Source of the DNA: Croceibacterium_B sp963811255
GTDB lineage: Bacteria > Pseudomonadota > Alphaproteobacteria > Sphingomonadales > Sphingomonadaceae
Length of the DNA: 64,000 nt
Assembly: GCA_963811255.1 (NCBI GenBank)
Contig: CAWEQI010000001.1
Location: 682,001-746,000 of the forward strand
Reading direction: 5' to 3'
The translations under genes and the position numbers were made by a program. The notes beneath the pieces are model-generated. The model saw only the letters and a list, made by a program, of their open reading frames with translations, made no database searches and was not told the DNA's origin. Below, in pieces: positions 45,208 to 53,897 of the stretch. Positions within the stretch are counted from its first letter, which is position 1; each line of letters begins with the position of its first letter.

Positions 45208-46263
45208 TCACTCCGCTTTGCGCCGCGGCGAGACCTTGTCGGCGAAATACTGGCCCTGCATGGCGAACATCCAGCCGGGGTATTCGCGCGGCAAGGCGCT
45301 CAGCTCGTCAAGCTGCGCCAGCTCATCGGCGGTGAGCTCGATATCGGTAGCCGCGAGGTTCTCGGCCAGTTGGTTCTCGCGCTTGGCGCCGACGATCACC
45401 GTCGAGACGACCTCCTGGTAGAGCAGCCAGGCCAAGGCGATCCCAGCGACGGAGACGCCTTTCGCCTCGGCCATCGGGCGCATTGCGTCGACCACCTGCA
45501 TGGCCCGCTGCTTGTCGACCACCGGAAAATCGAAGCTGGCGCGGCGGCCTTCACCTTCGAGCTCGCCGTCGGTGTTGAGGCTGTACTTGCCCGACAGCAG
45601 CCCGCCGGCGAGCGGACTCCACACCATCAGCCCGACCCCTTCGCTCTCGAGCAGCGGACCGAGTTCGCGCTCAAGGTCGCGCCCGGCAACGGTGTAGTAA
45701 GCCTGCAGGCTGACGAATGTGTCCCACCCGCGCCGCTGCTGAATGCCGAGCCCCTTCATGATCTGCCACGCCGCCCAGTTCGACACGCCGACGTAGCGCG
45801 CCCGGCCGGAGCGGACGACGTCCTCCAGCGCGCGCAGCGCTTCTTCCATCGGCGTGTGCGGGTCCCACGCGTGAATCTGGTAGAGATCGACGTAGTCGAG
45901 CTGCAGCCGCGCCAGGCTGGCGTCGATCTGGTCGAGCAGGTGTTTGCGCGAAAAGCCGGATTCGTTCTTGCCGGAGCCCATCCCGCCGGTCGCCTTGGTG
46001 GCGATGACCGTCTGGGAGCGCGGCAGGCCGAGCGCCTTCAAAGCCCCGCCGACGAACTCCTCGGATTGCCCCTCCGTATACACATTGGCCGTGTCGATGA
46101 AGTTCACCCCGGCATCGAACGCCTGCTTGACCAGCGCGGTCGCGGCGTCCTGGTCGAGGCCATGGACATGGCCGAAGCGACTGGCCCGGGTGCCGAAGGT
46201 CATGGCCCCGAGGCACAGTTCGGACACGATCAGGCCGGAATTGCCGAGGCGGTTGTAGCGCAT
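45208..46263 (-). CDS. Aldo/keto reductase
   Basis: This 351-residue NADPH-dependent oxidoreductase has a TIM barrel. Conserved text includes MRYNRLGNSGLIVSELCLGA, catalytic Asp/Tyr region NFIDTANVYTEGQSEEFVGG, catalytic Lys in VIATKATGG, and YVDLYQIHAWDPHTPMEEAL. Further on are GVSNWAAWQIM, WSPLAGGLLSGKY and VSTVIVGAKRENQLAENL. It resembles the YajO/Tas-like group; the physiological substrate is not known. The gene sits between nadD and proA, interrupting a conserved order, so it may be a later insertion into the operon. Confidence 0.92.
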   Translation of the reverse strand: MRYNRLGNSGLIVSELCLGAMTFGTRASRFGHVHGLDQDAATALVKQAFDAGVNFIDTANVYTEGQSEEFVGGALKALGLPRSQTVIATKATGGMGSGKNESGFSRKHLLDQIDASLARLQLDYVDLYQIHAWDPHTPMEEALRALEDVVRSGRARYVGVSNWAAWQIMKGLGIQQRRGWDTFVSLQAYYTVAGRDLERELGPLLESEGVGLMVWSPLAGGLLSGKYSLNTDGELEGEGRRASFDFPVVDKQRAMQVVDAMRPMAEAKGVSVAGIALAWLLYQEVVSTVIVGAKRENQLAENLAATDIELTADELAQLDELSALPREYPGWMFAMQGQYFADKVSPRRKAE

Positions 46264-46326
46264 GGGGGGTCTCCTTGTGGTCCCGAGCCCCTTAGGGACG
46301 AGCGGCGGAGTCGTTCAAGGGTTCCT

Positions 46327-47604
46327 TCAGGGGCGCGTTTGCCCGGTGCCGCGGACGACCCATTTATATGTCGTCAGCCCTTCGAGCGCGACCGGGCCGC
46401 GGGCGTGCAGACGCCCAGTGGCGATGCCGATTTCCGCGCCGAGGCCGAATTCGCCGCCGTCGGCGAACTGGGTGCTGGCGTTGACCATCACGATGGCGCT
46501 GTCGACTTCGGCGAGGAAGCGTTCGGCGGCGGCCGCATCGCTGGTGACGATCGCGTCGGTGTGACCGGAGGAATGACGGGCAATATGGTCGAGCGCGGCG
46601 TCGAGGCCGTCGACCACCGCGACCGAGAGCACCGCATCGAGATATTCGGTGTCCCAATCGTTCGCGCTTGCCGGCTTGATGCGCGGATCGATCGCCTGCG
46701 CCCGCTTGTCGCCGCGCAACTCGCAGCCGGCATCGAGCAGCGCCTCGACCACGTCGTGGCTCGCCGGCAAACTGGCATCGAGCAGCAGCGACTCCATCGC
46801 TCCGCAGATGCCGGTGCGGCGCATCTTGGCGTTGAGCGCCACCTCGACCGCCATCTCGTGGTCGGCGGCGGCGTGGACATAGGTGTGGCAGATGCCATCG
46901 AGGTGCGCGAGCACCGGCACGCGGGCGTCGTTCTGCACCCGCTCGACCAGGCTCTTGCCGCCGCGCGGCACGATCATGTCGATCAGCCCGGCCGCCCGCA
47001 GCATCGCCCCGACCGCCTCCCGGTCCTGTGTTGGCATCAGTTGGACGGCCTCGGCCGGAACGCCGCCTTCGCCCAGCCCCTCGGCGAGCGCGGCTTGGAT
47101 CGCGCGGTTCGAATGGACCGCCTCGCTGCCGCCGCGCAGCAGCACCGCGTTGCCGGCGCGGACGCACAACGCAGCCGCGTCGGCAGTCACGTTGGGCCGG
47201 CTTTCGTAGATGATCCCGATCAAGCCGATCGGAATCCGCACGCGCGTCAGATCCAGTCCGCTCGGCACGGTAGTGTGCGAAATCACCTCGCCGACCGGAT
47301 CGGGCAGCGCCGCCACCGCCTCGACCGCGGCGGCGATGCCCTCGAGCCGAGTCTCGTCCAGCCGGAGCCGGTCGAGCATCGCCTGCGACAGCCCGCGCGT
47401 TTCGCCAGCGGCAACATCGCGAGCATTGGCCGCGAGAATTCGCTCACCGTGCCGGCGCAGCGCCACGGCGGCCGAGCGCAACGCTGCGGCCTTCGCCGGA
47501 TCGTCCATCCGCGCCAGCACGCGCTGCGCCTTGCGCCCCGCGCGAGCGAGGTCGGCGACGAGCGTCTCGGCATCCAGGGCAGGCTCGGCAACAGTCGACA
47601 TCAC
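46327..47604 (-). CDS. proA: Glutamate-5-semialdehyde dehydrogenase (gamma-glutamyl phosphate reductase)
   Basis: This 425-residue enzyme of proline synthesis reduces gamma-glutamyl phosphate with NADPH. Blocks are RVRIPIGLIGIIYESRPNVT, ALCVRAGNAVLLRGGSEAVH, IVPRGGKSLVERVQ, VPVLAHLDGICHTYVHA, catalytic Cys in RRTGICGAMESLL, and VMVNASTQFADGGEFGLGAE. Two adjacent ATGs occur at the start. It heads the minus-strand run toward nadD, rsfS and rlmH. Intact. Confidence 0.95.
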   Translation of the reverse strand: MMSTVAEPALDAETLVADLARAGRKAQRVLARMDDPAKAAALRSAAVALRRHGERILAANARDVAAGETRGLSQAMLDRLRLDETRLEGIAAAVEAVAALPDPVGEVISHTTVPSGLDLTRVRIPIGLIGIIYESRPNVTADAAALCVRAGNAVLLRGGSEAVHSNRAIQAALAEGLGEGGVPAEAVQLMPTQDREAVGAMLRAAGLIDMIVPRGGKSLVERVQNDARVPVLAHLDGICHTYVHAAADHEMAVEVALNAKMRRTGICGAMESLLLDASLPASHDVVEALLDAGCELRGDKRAQAIDPRIKPASANDWDTEYLDAVLSVAVVDGLDAALDHIARHSSGHTDAIVTSDAAAAERFLAEVDSAIVMVNASTQFADGGEFGLGAEIGIATGRLHARGPVALEGLTTYKWVVRGTGQTRP

Positions 47605-47833
47605 GCTGCTCTAGCACCGGAGTTTGCGACTGTCAGGCGGAGTCGCACGGCTTGCGTGTGTGCCGTCCGGCACAGGTTCCCGGCGCAAGTAGGATTCCCT
47701 CGCGGTTCCGCAACGGCTCGTCCCGTTTAGGGCTCGGTTCGCCCTCCTGCACGGCTGCACAGATTTGTCATTAACAAATGCACGGCTACCGCGGTTGCGA
47801 TTTCAATAACGGGACGCGGGGGTCACCGGGATA

Positions 47834-48982
47834 ATGATAAGTGTCGCCGCGATGCGTGGCCGCCTGCAAGGCTGGTTTCCGGATCGCGAATTCTTCATGC
47901 GCTCGCGCGGGCACGTCCGCTTCGTCACGCTCACCTCGAGGATGCAGATGCTCGTCGCAGCTTGCGCGCTGGCGCTGCTGCTCGCGTGGGGTGGTACGAT
48001 GGCGATAATGGGGCTGATGCAGTACCACAGGGCCGACTTGCTTAGCCGGGAAGCGAAAGTGGCCAAGGCCGAAGGCCGGGTCAACGCCTATCGCAGCAAC
48101 ATCGGCAAGGTCGCCGACGATCTCAAGCGGCGGCAGGACTTCATCGACCAGATTCTGCCGATGCTGCCCGACGACGTGCGGCCGGACGAAACCGTGTCCG
48201 ACAGCCGCGGCGAAGCGAGCAAGATGGTCAAGAAGGTCAGCGTGGCGGTGCCCGAAGCGGCCGGCCTGGCCCGCATCGAAGCGCGCCAATTGGCCTTCGT
48301 CGAGAATCTCACCCGGTACGCCGACCGACGCTCCAAGCGAGACCAGGCGGCGCTGCTGAAGCTCGGGCTCGATCCGAAAGCGATCCTGGCCTCGATGCAG
48401 ACCGCGCAGGGCGGTCCGCTCGAGACGCTGTCCACCAGCAGCGACGGATCGACCGATCCGCGGTTCGAAAGGCTCGGCCTGAGCCTCGCACGGATGGACG
48501 CCCTCGAAGACGGCCTCGACGGGGTGCCGCATTTCGTACCCGTAGACAGCGACGAGATCACGTCCGGCTTCGGCTACCGCGCCGATCCGTTCACCGGCGG
48601 CGGCGCGTTTCACCCTGGGCTCGACTTCCGCGGCGCCTACGGCTCGCCGATCTATGCCGCTGCCGACGGAACGGTGAGCTTCGTCGGACAGATCCACGGC
48701 TATGGCAACGTCGTGCAGATCAGCCACGGCAACGGTTTGATGACGCGCTACGCGCACATGTCGAAGACCATGGCCAACGTCGGCGAAAAGGTGCACGCAG
48801 GTGACGTGATCGGGCAGATCGGCAGCACCGGCCGTTCGACCGGTCCGCACCTGCACTTCGAGGTGCGCATCAATGACCGCGCGGTCAATCCGCGCCCGTT
48901 CCTGGAGAATGCCCCCCATGTTCTCGAAGAAGCCCGAGGAACTCTCGCCAGCAGCAGTAGGAGCACCCCGGCCCGTGGCTAG
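47834..48982 (+). CDS. M23 family metallopeptidase, membrane-anchored LytM
   Basis: This 382-residue protein has one N-terminal anchor (MLVAACALALLLAWGGTMAI, about 38-60) and a coiled-coil part. The C-terminal M23 domain carries full zinc ligands: HPGLDFRGAYGSPIYAAADG and GPHLHFEVRINDRAVNPR, with HGNGLMTRYAHMS between. It is expected to cut peptidoglycan cross-links. Its last ~65 bases overlap the bactofilin start, the known pairing of a bactofilin with an M23 hydrolase in curved and stalked bacteria. It is divergent from proA, with ~230 bp between. Confidence 0.92.
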   Translation: MISVAAMRGRLQGWFPDREFFMRSRGHVRFVTLTSRMQMLVAACALALLLAWGGTMAIMGLMQYHRADLLSREAKVAKAEGRVNAYRSNIGKVADDLKRRQDFIDQILPMLPDDVRPDETVSDSRGEASKMVKKVSVAVPEAAGLARIEARQLAFVENLTRYADRRSKRDQAALLKLGLDPKAILASMQTAQGGPLETLSTSSDGSTDPRFERLGLSLARMDALEDGLDGVPHFVPVDSDEITSGFGYRADPFTGGGAFHPGLDFRGAYGSPIYAAADGTVSFVGQIHGYGNVVQISHGNGLMTRYAHMSKTMANVGEKVHAGDVIGQIGSTGRSTGPHLHFEVRINDRAVNPRPFLENAPHVLEEARGTLASSSRSTPARG

Positions 48983-49397
48983 CAACAACTCCACCTTTTC
49001 CGTGATCGGCGCCGACGTCACCATCAAGGGCGACCTGTCGGCCTCAGCCGACCTGCATGTCGACGGTACGGTCGAAGGCGATATCGCCTGCGCTTCGCTG
49101 GTGCAGGGCGAGACAAGCCGAATCGAGGGCGCCATCGAGGCGCAGACCGCGCGAATGTCCGGCCGTGTCAAAGGCACAATCAATGTGCGCGAGCTGGTGA
49201 TCCTGAAAACCGCGCTGATCGAAGGCGAAGTACACTACGACACGCTGACGATTGAGCAGGGCGCACGCGTCGAGGGTCGCTTCGCCCACGATACGGCAAA
49301 GCCAGAGGCCAAGGCGGCTGTTCCGCCGACGGCTGCGGCGCCGGCGCAGTCCGAGAAAAAGGACGACGGCGAGCCGCGGCTGACGCTCGCCGGCTGA
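48918..49397 (+). CDS. Bactofilin, polymer-forming cytoskeletal protein
   Basis: This ~159-residue protein has a short N-terminal tail MFSKKPEELSPAAVG. The bactofilin beta-helix follows (FSVIGADVTIKGDLSASADL, HVDGTVEGDIACASLVQG, RMSGRVKGTINVRELVILKT, LIEGEVHYDTLTIEQGARVE). The C-terminus is proline/alanine-rich and disordered. It self-assembles into filaments at the membrane and positions cell-wall enzymes. ATG 48918 is chosen over 48909 because a ggag site lies 11 bases before it; it overlaps the M23 gene in a different frame. Confidence 0.92.
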   Translation: MFSKKPEELSPAAVGAPRPVASNNSTFSVIGADVTIKGDLSASADLHVDGTVEGDIACASLVQGETSRIEGAIEAQTARMSGRVKGTINVRELVILKTALIEGEVHYDTLTIEQGARVEGRFAHDTAKPEAKAAVPPTAAAPAQSEKKDDGEPRLTLAG

Positions 49398-49400
49398 CGC

Positions 49401-50114
49401 TCAGGCGTTTTCCTCGCCCGCTTCGGCCGCCCGCTTGGCTTCGAGCCAGGCCTCGGCCTCGGCTTCCTGCGCCGCTTCGGCCGCGGCCTTGGCGGCGGCT
49501 TCGCGCTCGGCGCGCAGTTCCTCGATCAGCCTTTCGCGATCGTCGCGCCGGTCGGCGGGCGCGGCCTGTTCTTCTTCGCTCTCGGCCGGAGCGACCCGCT
49601 TGGCCGCGCGGGCGACCGCCGCATCGAGCTCGCGCTGGGAGCACAGGCCGAGGGTCACCGGGTCCTTGGGCTGGATGTTCTGAATGTTCCAGTGGGTCCG
49701 TTCGCGGATCGCATTGATGGTGTTGCGGGTAGTGCCGATCAGCTTGCCGATCTGCGCATCGGAGATTTCCGGGTGATTGCGGATGATCCAGGCGATCCCG
49801 TCGGGCTTGTCCTGCCGCTTGGAAACCGGCGTGTAGCGCGGGCCCTTGGTGCGGCTGACGCCGACCGGGGCGCGCTGCATCTTGAGGCTGTACTTCGGGT
49901 CCGCCTGGCCGCGCTCGATCTCCTCGTGCGTCAGCTCGCCCGAGTGCACCGGATCGCGCCCGGTGTACTTCGAGCTGGCGAGATCGTCGGCCATCGCCTG
50001 CACCTCGAGGATATGCAGGCCACAGAATTCGGCGATCTGCTCGAAGCTGAGCGAGGTGTTGTCGACCAGCCACGAAGCGGTCGCATGGGGCATCAGGGGA
50101 GTGGGCTGGGCCAC
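49401..50114 (-). CDS. trcR: DUF1013 cell-cycle transcriptional regulator, TrcR-type
   Basis: This ~237-residue regulator of the DUF1013 family, conserved in Alphaproteobacteria, associates with RNA polymerase at cell-cycle genes. Family text includes LMPHATASWLVDNTSLSFEQ, IAEFCGLHILEVQAMADD, YSLKMQRAPVGVSRTKGPRY, the helix-turn-helix ISDAQIGKLIGTTRNTINAI and RERTHWNIQNIQPKDPVTLG. The C-terminal ~70 residues form a Glu/Ala-rich charged helix. The start is GTG at 50114, with a ggagag site six bases before it; a longer reading from 50207 lacks family support. Confidence 0.9.
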   Translation of the reverse strand: MAQPTPLMPHATASWLVDNTSLSFEQIAEFCGLHILEVQAMADDLASSKYTGRDPVHSGELTHEEIERGQADPKYSLKMQRAPVGVSRTKGPRYTPVSKRQDKPDGIAWIIRNHPEISDAQIGKLIGTTRNTINAIRERTHWNIQNIQPKDPVTLGLCSQRELDAAVARAAKRVAPAESEEEQAAPADRRDDRERLIEELRAEREAAAKAAAEAAQEAEAEAWLEAKRAAEAGEENA

Positions 50115-50226
50115 GGGTTTCTCTCCGGCTAAAAATAGATGGGCCGCCCCTCTCGGGACGGCCGCGTGACGGATCATGTAGGCCATCGCTGCCGTCGCGG
50201 CAAGCAAGTCCGGCGGGCAAAGGGAA

Positions 50227-51273
50227 TCAGGCGGCCTGCGGCATGACTCGTGTGCGCGACTCGCAGGCGCCCTCGCCCGGGACCAGCGCGGCGAGGAACT
50301 GGTCGGCGCTGGCTTGCCAGCTGAAGGCCCGCGCCCGGGCGAGGCAATCCTCGCGCTCGAGCGCCAGCGCCGCGGCGATTGCGTCCTCGATCCGCTCGGC
50401 CATCGCTCCGCTGCGGGAGTCGAGGACGTCAGCGGGGCCCGGCACCGGGAAGCCAGCGATCGGCGTCCCGCAGGCGAGCGCCTCCAGCATCACCAGGCCG
50501 AAGGTGTCGGTGCGGCTGGGGAACACAAACACGTCGGCTGCGGCGTAGCAGGCGGCGAGCGCTTCGCCGGTCTTGCGTCCGAGGAAGCGCGCGTCGAGAA
50601 ACTCGGCCTGCAGCCGCCCGAGCGCCGGGCCGTCGCCAACCACGACTTTCGAGCCGGGGTGAGCGTTAGCGAGGAACGCTTCGATGTTCTTTTCCGGAGC
50701 GACGCGGCCGACGTAAAGCTGGATCGGGCGCGGCAATCCGAAGAACAGGCCCGGATGCGCGACATCGGGGCGGAAGCGCGAGAGGTCGACGCCCCGGCTC
50801 CACAAGTGCAACGGTCCGAGCCCGTGCGCGGAAAGCTGGCTGCGCAAGGTCTCCGTCGCCACCATGATGCCGGCAGACGGACGATGGAAACGCCGGAAAT
50901 AGGGCCAGAACAGCGCCGGCGCCAATCCGGTCCGGCGGGCGAGGTAATCCGGAAAGTGGGTGTGAAAGGCCGTGGTGAACGGCCGCCGGACCGCAAGGCA
51001 ATGGGCCCGGCCGGCGCGGCCGAGCGGCCCTTCGGTGGCGATGTGGACCGCGTCGGGCGCGAAGGCCTCGATTCGCTCGCCGATCGTTCGCGCACGAATC
51101 ATCGCCAGGCGAATTTCCGGATAGGTCGGGCAGGCGACCGTGGGAAACTGCTCTGGCGAGATCACCGCGACGGTGTGGCCTCGGCGCGCCAACTCGCCGG
51201 TAATCGCCGTCAGCGTGCGGACAACGCCGTTGACTTGCGGCAGCCAGGCGTCGCTGATCAGGGCGATGCGCAT
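50227..51273 (-). CDS. GT4 glycosyltransferase (mannosyltransferase-like)
   Basis: This 348-residue GT-B enzyme has the N-terminal RIALISDAWLPQVNGVVRTL, FHTHFPDYLARR and LWSRGVDLSRFRPD. The donor domain contains LYVGRVAPEKNIEAFL, VVVGDGPALGRLQ, VFVFPSRTDTFGLVMLEALA and CGTPIAGFPVPGP. It resembles GDP-mannose-dependent alpha-mannosyltransferases that act on diacylglycerol glycolipids. It is coupled (TGATG) to the LpxH-like phosphoesterase upstream, a pairing known in sphingomonads and suggestive of a membrane glycolipid. The exact donor is unproven. Confidence 0.9.
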   Translation of the reverse strand: MRIALISDAWLPQVNGVVRTLTAITGELARRGHTVAVISPEQFPTVACPTYPEIRLAMIRARTIGERIEAFAPDAVHIATEGPLGRAGRAHCLAVRRPFTTAFHTHFPDYLARRTGLAPALFWPYFRRFHRPSAGIMVATETLRSQLSAHGLGPLHLWSRGVDLSRFRPDVAHPGLFFGLPRPIQLYVGRVAPEKNIEAFLANAHPGSKVVVGDGPALGRLQAEFLDARFLGRKTGEALAACYAAADVFVFPSRTDTFGLVMLEALACGTPIAGFPVPGPADVLDSRSGAMAERIEDAIAAALALEREDCLARARAFSWQASADQFLAALVPGEGACESRTRVMPQAA

Positions 51274-52211
51274 CAGGCGGCGGCCAGCCTCGACGCCGTC
51301 GCTTCGGCCGCGCGGCGCTGGCGGTCGCGGCGGGCCATCTCGTCGGGCCAGTGGAGGATTTCCATCCGCCCGTCGAAGTGCTCGACCAGCGCGGTGCAGC
51401 TTTCTACCCAGTCGCCGTCGTTGTAATATGCAACTTCAGCCATTTCGCGCATTTCGGCCGTGTGGATATGGCCGCAGACCACCCCGTCCACCCCGCGCGC
51501 CGCTGCCGCACGGGCGACCACTTCCTCGAAGCGGGAGATGAACTCGACCGCGTTCTTGACCTTGTGCTTGGCCATCTTGCTGAGCGACCAATACGGCAGA
51601 CCGAGCCGGCTGCGCACCGCGTTGAGCCAGCGGTTGAGCCCCATCACCAGCAAGTAGAGCGCGTCGCCGACGAAGGCGAGCCAGCGGTGGGCGAGCATCA
51701 CCGCGTCGAACTCGTCGCCGTGCATGACCAGCAGCCGGCGCCCGTCGGCGGTGGCGTGCACCGCGGCGCGTTCGATGTGGACGCCGCCGAAATTCATCCC
51801 CGCGAACTGGCGAAAGACCTCGTCGTGATTGCCCGGCACGTAGACGATGCGAGTGCCGCGCTTGGCGCGCTTGAGAATGCGCCAGACGATGTCGTTGTGC
51901 GCCGCCGGCCAGTAGAGCTTCTTCCTCAGGCGCCAGCCGTCGATGATGTCGCCGACGAGGTACATCGTCTCGCTGTCGGTGCTGTCGAGAAAATCGATCA
52001 GCAGCTCGGCGTTGCAACCCTTGGTCCCAAGGTGGACGTCGCTAATCCAGATCGTGCGGAACTTCCGGCGCCCCTCGGGCGACGGCTCGGCAATCTGCGG
52101 CGGCGCGAAACGGTGCCCCGGGAAAGCAGACACCAGCCCTCGTGGGTTGTCGAGGAGGCCCTCGTCGAAGGCTTGCGCCATTGGCTCGACCCTTTGCATT
52201 GCCGAGCCCAC
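51273..52211 (-). CDS. LpxH-like UDP-2,3-diacylglucosamine diphosphatase family metallophosphoesterase
   Basis: This 312-residue calcineurin-type phosphoesterase has metal motifs WISDVHLGTKGCNAE, YLVGDIIDGW, YVPGNHDEVFR, VMHGDEFDAV and VVCGHIHTAEM, all in order. LpxH hydrolyses UDP-2,3-diacylglucosamine in lipid A synthesis. This variant carries a longer insert (about 185-250) than E. coli LpxH and may act on another lipid pyrophosphate. The first ~45 residues before RKFRTIWISDVH are not conserved, so a later start is possible. It is coupled to the GT4 gene. Confidence 0.88.
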   Translation of the reverse strand: MGSAMQRVEPMAQAFDEGLLDNPRGLVSAFPGHRFAPPQIAEPSPEGRRKFRTIWISDVHLGTKGCNAELLIDFLDSTDSETMYLVGDIIDGWRLRKKLYWPAAHNDIVWRILKRAKRGTRIVYVPGNHDEVFRQFAGMNFGGVHIERAAVHATADGRRLLVMHGDEFDAVMLAHRWLAFVGDALYLLVMGLNRWLNAVRSRLGLPYWSLSKMAKHKVKNAVEFISRFEEVVARAAAARGVDGVVCGHIHTAEMREMAEVAYYNDGDWVESCTALVEHFDGRMEILHWPDEMARRDRQRRAAEATASRLAAA

Positions 52212-52282
52212 CTATGGCGGCGAATTGTTACAGCCGATTCACAGTTCCGGGTCTGTTCGGCGACATATATGACCGTTTCGAG

Positions 52283-52897
52283 TCACTCCATCGGCACATA
52301 TGCGGGCAGCGCCGCCACCCGATCGAGCCAGCCGCATACGTTGCGATAGTCGTGCAGGCGGAAGCCGCCAGCCTCGGCGACGTGGGTGTAGGCATAGAGC
52401 GACACGTCGGCCAGCGTGCAGCCGTCGCCGACGAACCATTCACGCCCTTCCAGATGCCGGTCCATCAGCGCCAGCGCGTCCTCGCCGGCGATGCGCTTGG
52501 CGGGAATTTGCGCGCGCTGCTGCGGCGTAAGCTCGGCCTCACCGAGATAGGCGAGCCAGAAGCGCAGCGTCGCGATGTTCGGCTCGTGATGGTACTGTTC
52601 GAAAAACATCCAGCGCAGCATGTCAGCACGGGCGAAGGCATCGCCGGGCATCAGATCGGTGCCTTCGCCGAGATAGAAGCACGCGGCGTTGCTTTCGGGC
52701 AGAAACCGGTCGCCGACCTGAAGAACGGGTATGCGGCCGTTGGAGTTCACGTTGGCGAGGAATTCGGGCGTACGCGTCTCACCATTGAGGATGTCGTACT
52801 CCTTGCGCTCCAGCGGCAGACCGAGCAGCGCCGCGGTCAGGCGAATCTTGTAGCAATTGCCGCTGCGCGGGTCCTCGTGGAGGATGAGGCGGTCCAT
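52283..52897 (-). CDS. Glutathione S-transferase family protein
   Basis: This 204-residue protein has a thioredoxin-like N-terminus (MDRLILHEDPRSGNCYKIRL), the conserved Pro-Val GSH-site strand NGRIPVLQVGDRFLPESNAA, and a helical C-terminal domain (EYDILNGETRTPEFLANVNS, FVGDGCTLADVSLYAYTHVA). The Asp N-cap residue (TLADVSL) is present. SGNCYK places Ser/Asn/Cys where GSTs activate glutathione. It is the last gene of a four-gene operon, 4 bases after the LLM gene. Confidence 0.9.
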   Translation of the reverse strand: MDRLILHEDPRSGNCYKIRLTAALLGLPLERKEYDILNGETRTPEFLANVNSNGRIPVLQVGDRFLPESNAACFYLGEGTDLMPGDAFARADMLRWMFFEQYHHEPNIATLRFWLAYLGEAELTPQQRAQIPAKRIAGEDALALMDRHLEGREWFVGDGCTLADVSLYAYTHVAEAGGFRLHDYRNVCGWLDRVAALPAYVPME

Positions 52898-52901
52898 ACT
52901 C

Positions 52902-53897
52902 TCACTCCTGGAACGCCGGCATCACCTCCCGCGCGAACAGCTCGGCGGTTTGCCCGGCTTCCTGCTCGCTGATGTCGCCGAACGCCACTTCCAGCGCAAG
53001 GTAGTTCGCGCCCGCCTCGTCGCGCGCGCGGGCGACGAAATCGCGCACCGAAGCGGGCGAACCGGCAAAGGCGAGACCCATGTCCACCGCGCCGGAGAAG
53101 GTTTGCGCGATCGGAAACGCCGGGCGCCCGAGACAATTGACCAGCCAGTTGAACAATTCGACGAACGGCTGCCACGCCCGCTCGGCGACGCGCTCGGCCT
53201 CGGCATCGGTCGGGGCGACGATCAGCTGACGGGCCAGGCCGATATTCGGCTCACTCTTGCCGCGCGCGGCGAGCTTCTCGCGATAATCGTCGAACACCTC
53301 GCGCGAGCGTGCATTGGGGATCAGGCACAGCAGGTTGACGTCGTGCTCGGCGGCCCAGGCGTTGCGGTGGCTCGATCCGGTGCCGTACCAGATCGGCGGA
53401 TGCGGTTTTTGTACCGGACGGATGCGCAGCGGCACGTCCGGCAGGTCGTAGTACTTGCCCTTGTGCGCCTTCAGCTCGCCGGCGAGCCCTTGCTGAATGA
53501 TGTCGAGCGCTTCCTCGAACATTGGCCCGAGGTCCTCTTCGGCAAGACCGAAGCGCGAGTGTTCGGCCGGCTGCCCGCCGCGGCCGACGCCGAGCTGAAA
53601 GCGCCCGCCGGTCAGCTGGTCGAGCATGCCGATCTCCTCCAGCAGCCGCACCGGATGGTGCAGCGGCAGCAGGTAAACCAGCGTCCCCAGCTTGATCGTG
53701 CTGGTGTGCTGCGAGGCAGCGGCGAGGAACACCGAGGGCGAGGAGGCCATGCCGAGATCGGTCGCGTGGTGCTCGGTCAGGTGGTAGCAATAAAATCCAA
53801 GCTTCTCATACAGTTCCACCAGTCGCAGGCGCTGGGCGTACTGCTCGCCGATGGCCATCCCGTTGGCGTCGATATGATCGAAGATCCCGAAGCGCAT
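52902..53897 (-). CDS. LLM class flavin-dependent oxidoreductase
   Basis: This 331-residue bacterial-luciferase-like monooxygenase has a TIM barrel: MRFGIFDHIDANGMAIGEQY, YCYHLTEHHATDLGMASSPS, LGTLVYLLPLHHPVRLLEEI, GMLDQLTGGRFQLGVGRGGQ, and a C-terminal loop region. FMNH2 would be supplied by a partner reductase. The start ATG directly abuts the stop of the NTF2-like gene (TAAATG). The substrate is unknown; neighbours suggest catabolism of an unusual organic compound. Confidence 0.9.
   Translation of the reverse strand: MRFGIFDHIDANGMAIGEQYAQRLRLVELYEKLGFYCYHLTEHHATDLGMASSPSVFLAAASQHTSTIKLGTLVYLLPLHHPVRLLEEIGMLDQLTGGRFQLGVGRGGQPAEHSRFGLAEEDLGPMFEEALDIIQQGLAGELKAHKGKYYDLPDVPLRIRPVQKPHPPIWYGTGSSHRNAWAAEHDVNLLCLIPNARSREVFDDYREKLAARGKSEPNIGLARQLIVAPTDAEAERVAERAWQPFVELFNWLVNCLGRPAFPIAQTFSGAVDMGLAFAGSPASVRDFVARARDEAGANYLALEVAFGDISEQEAGQTAELFAREVMPAFQE

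Noticed and set aside
44932..47730. 932-codon plus-strand frame over nadD, aldo/keto reductase and proA
   Set aside because: Antisense to three intact genes; composition is that of a shadow frame.
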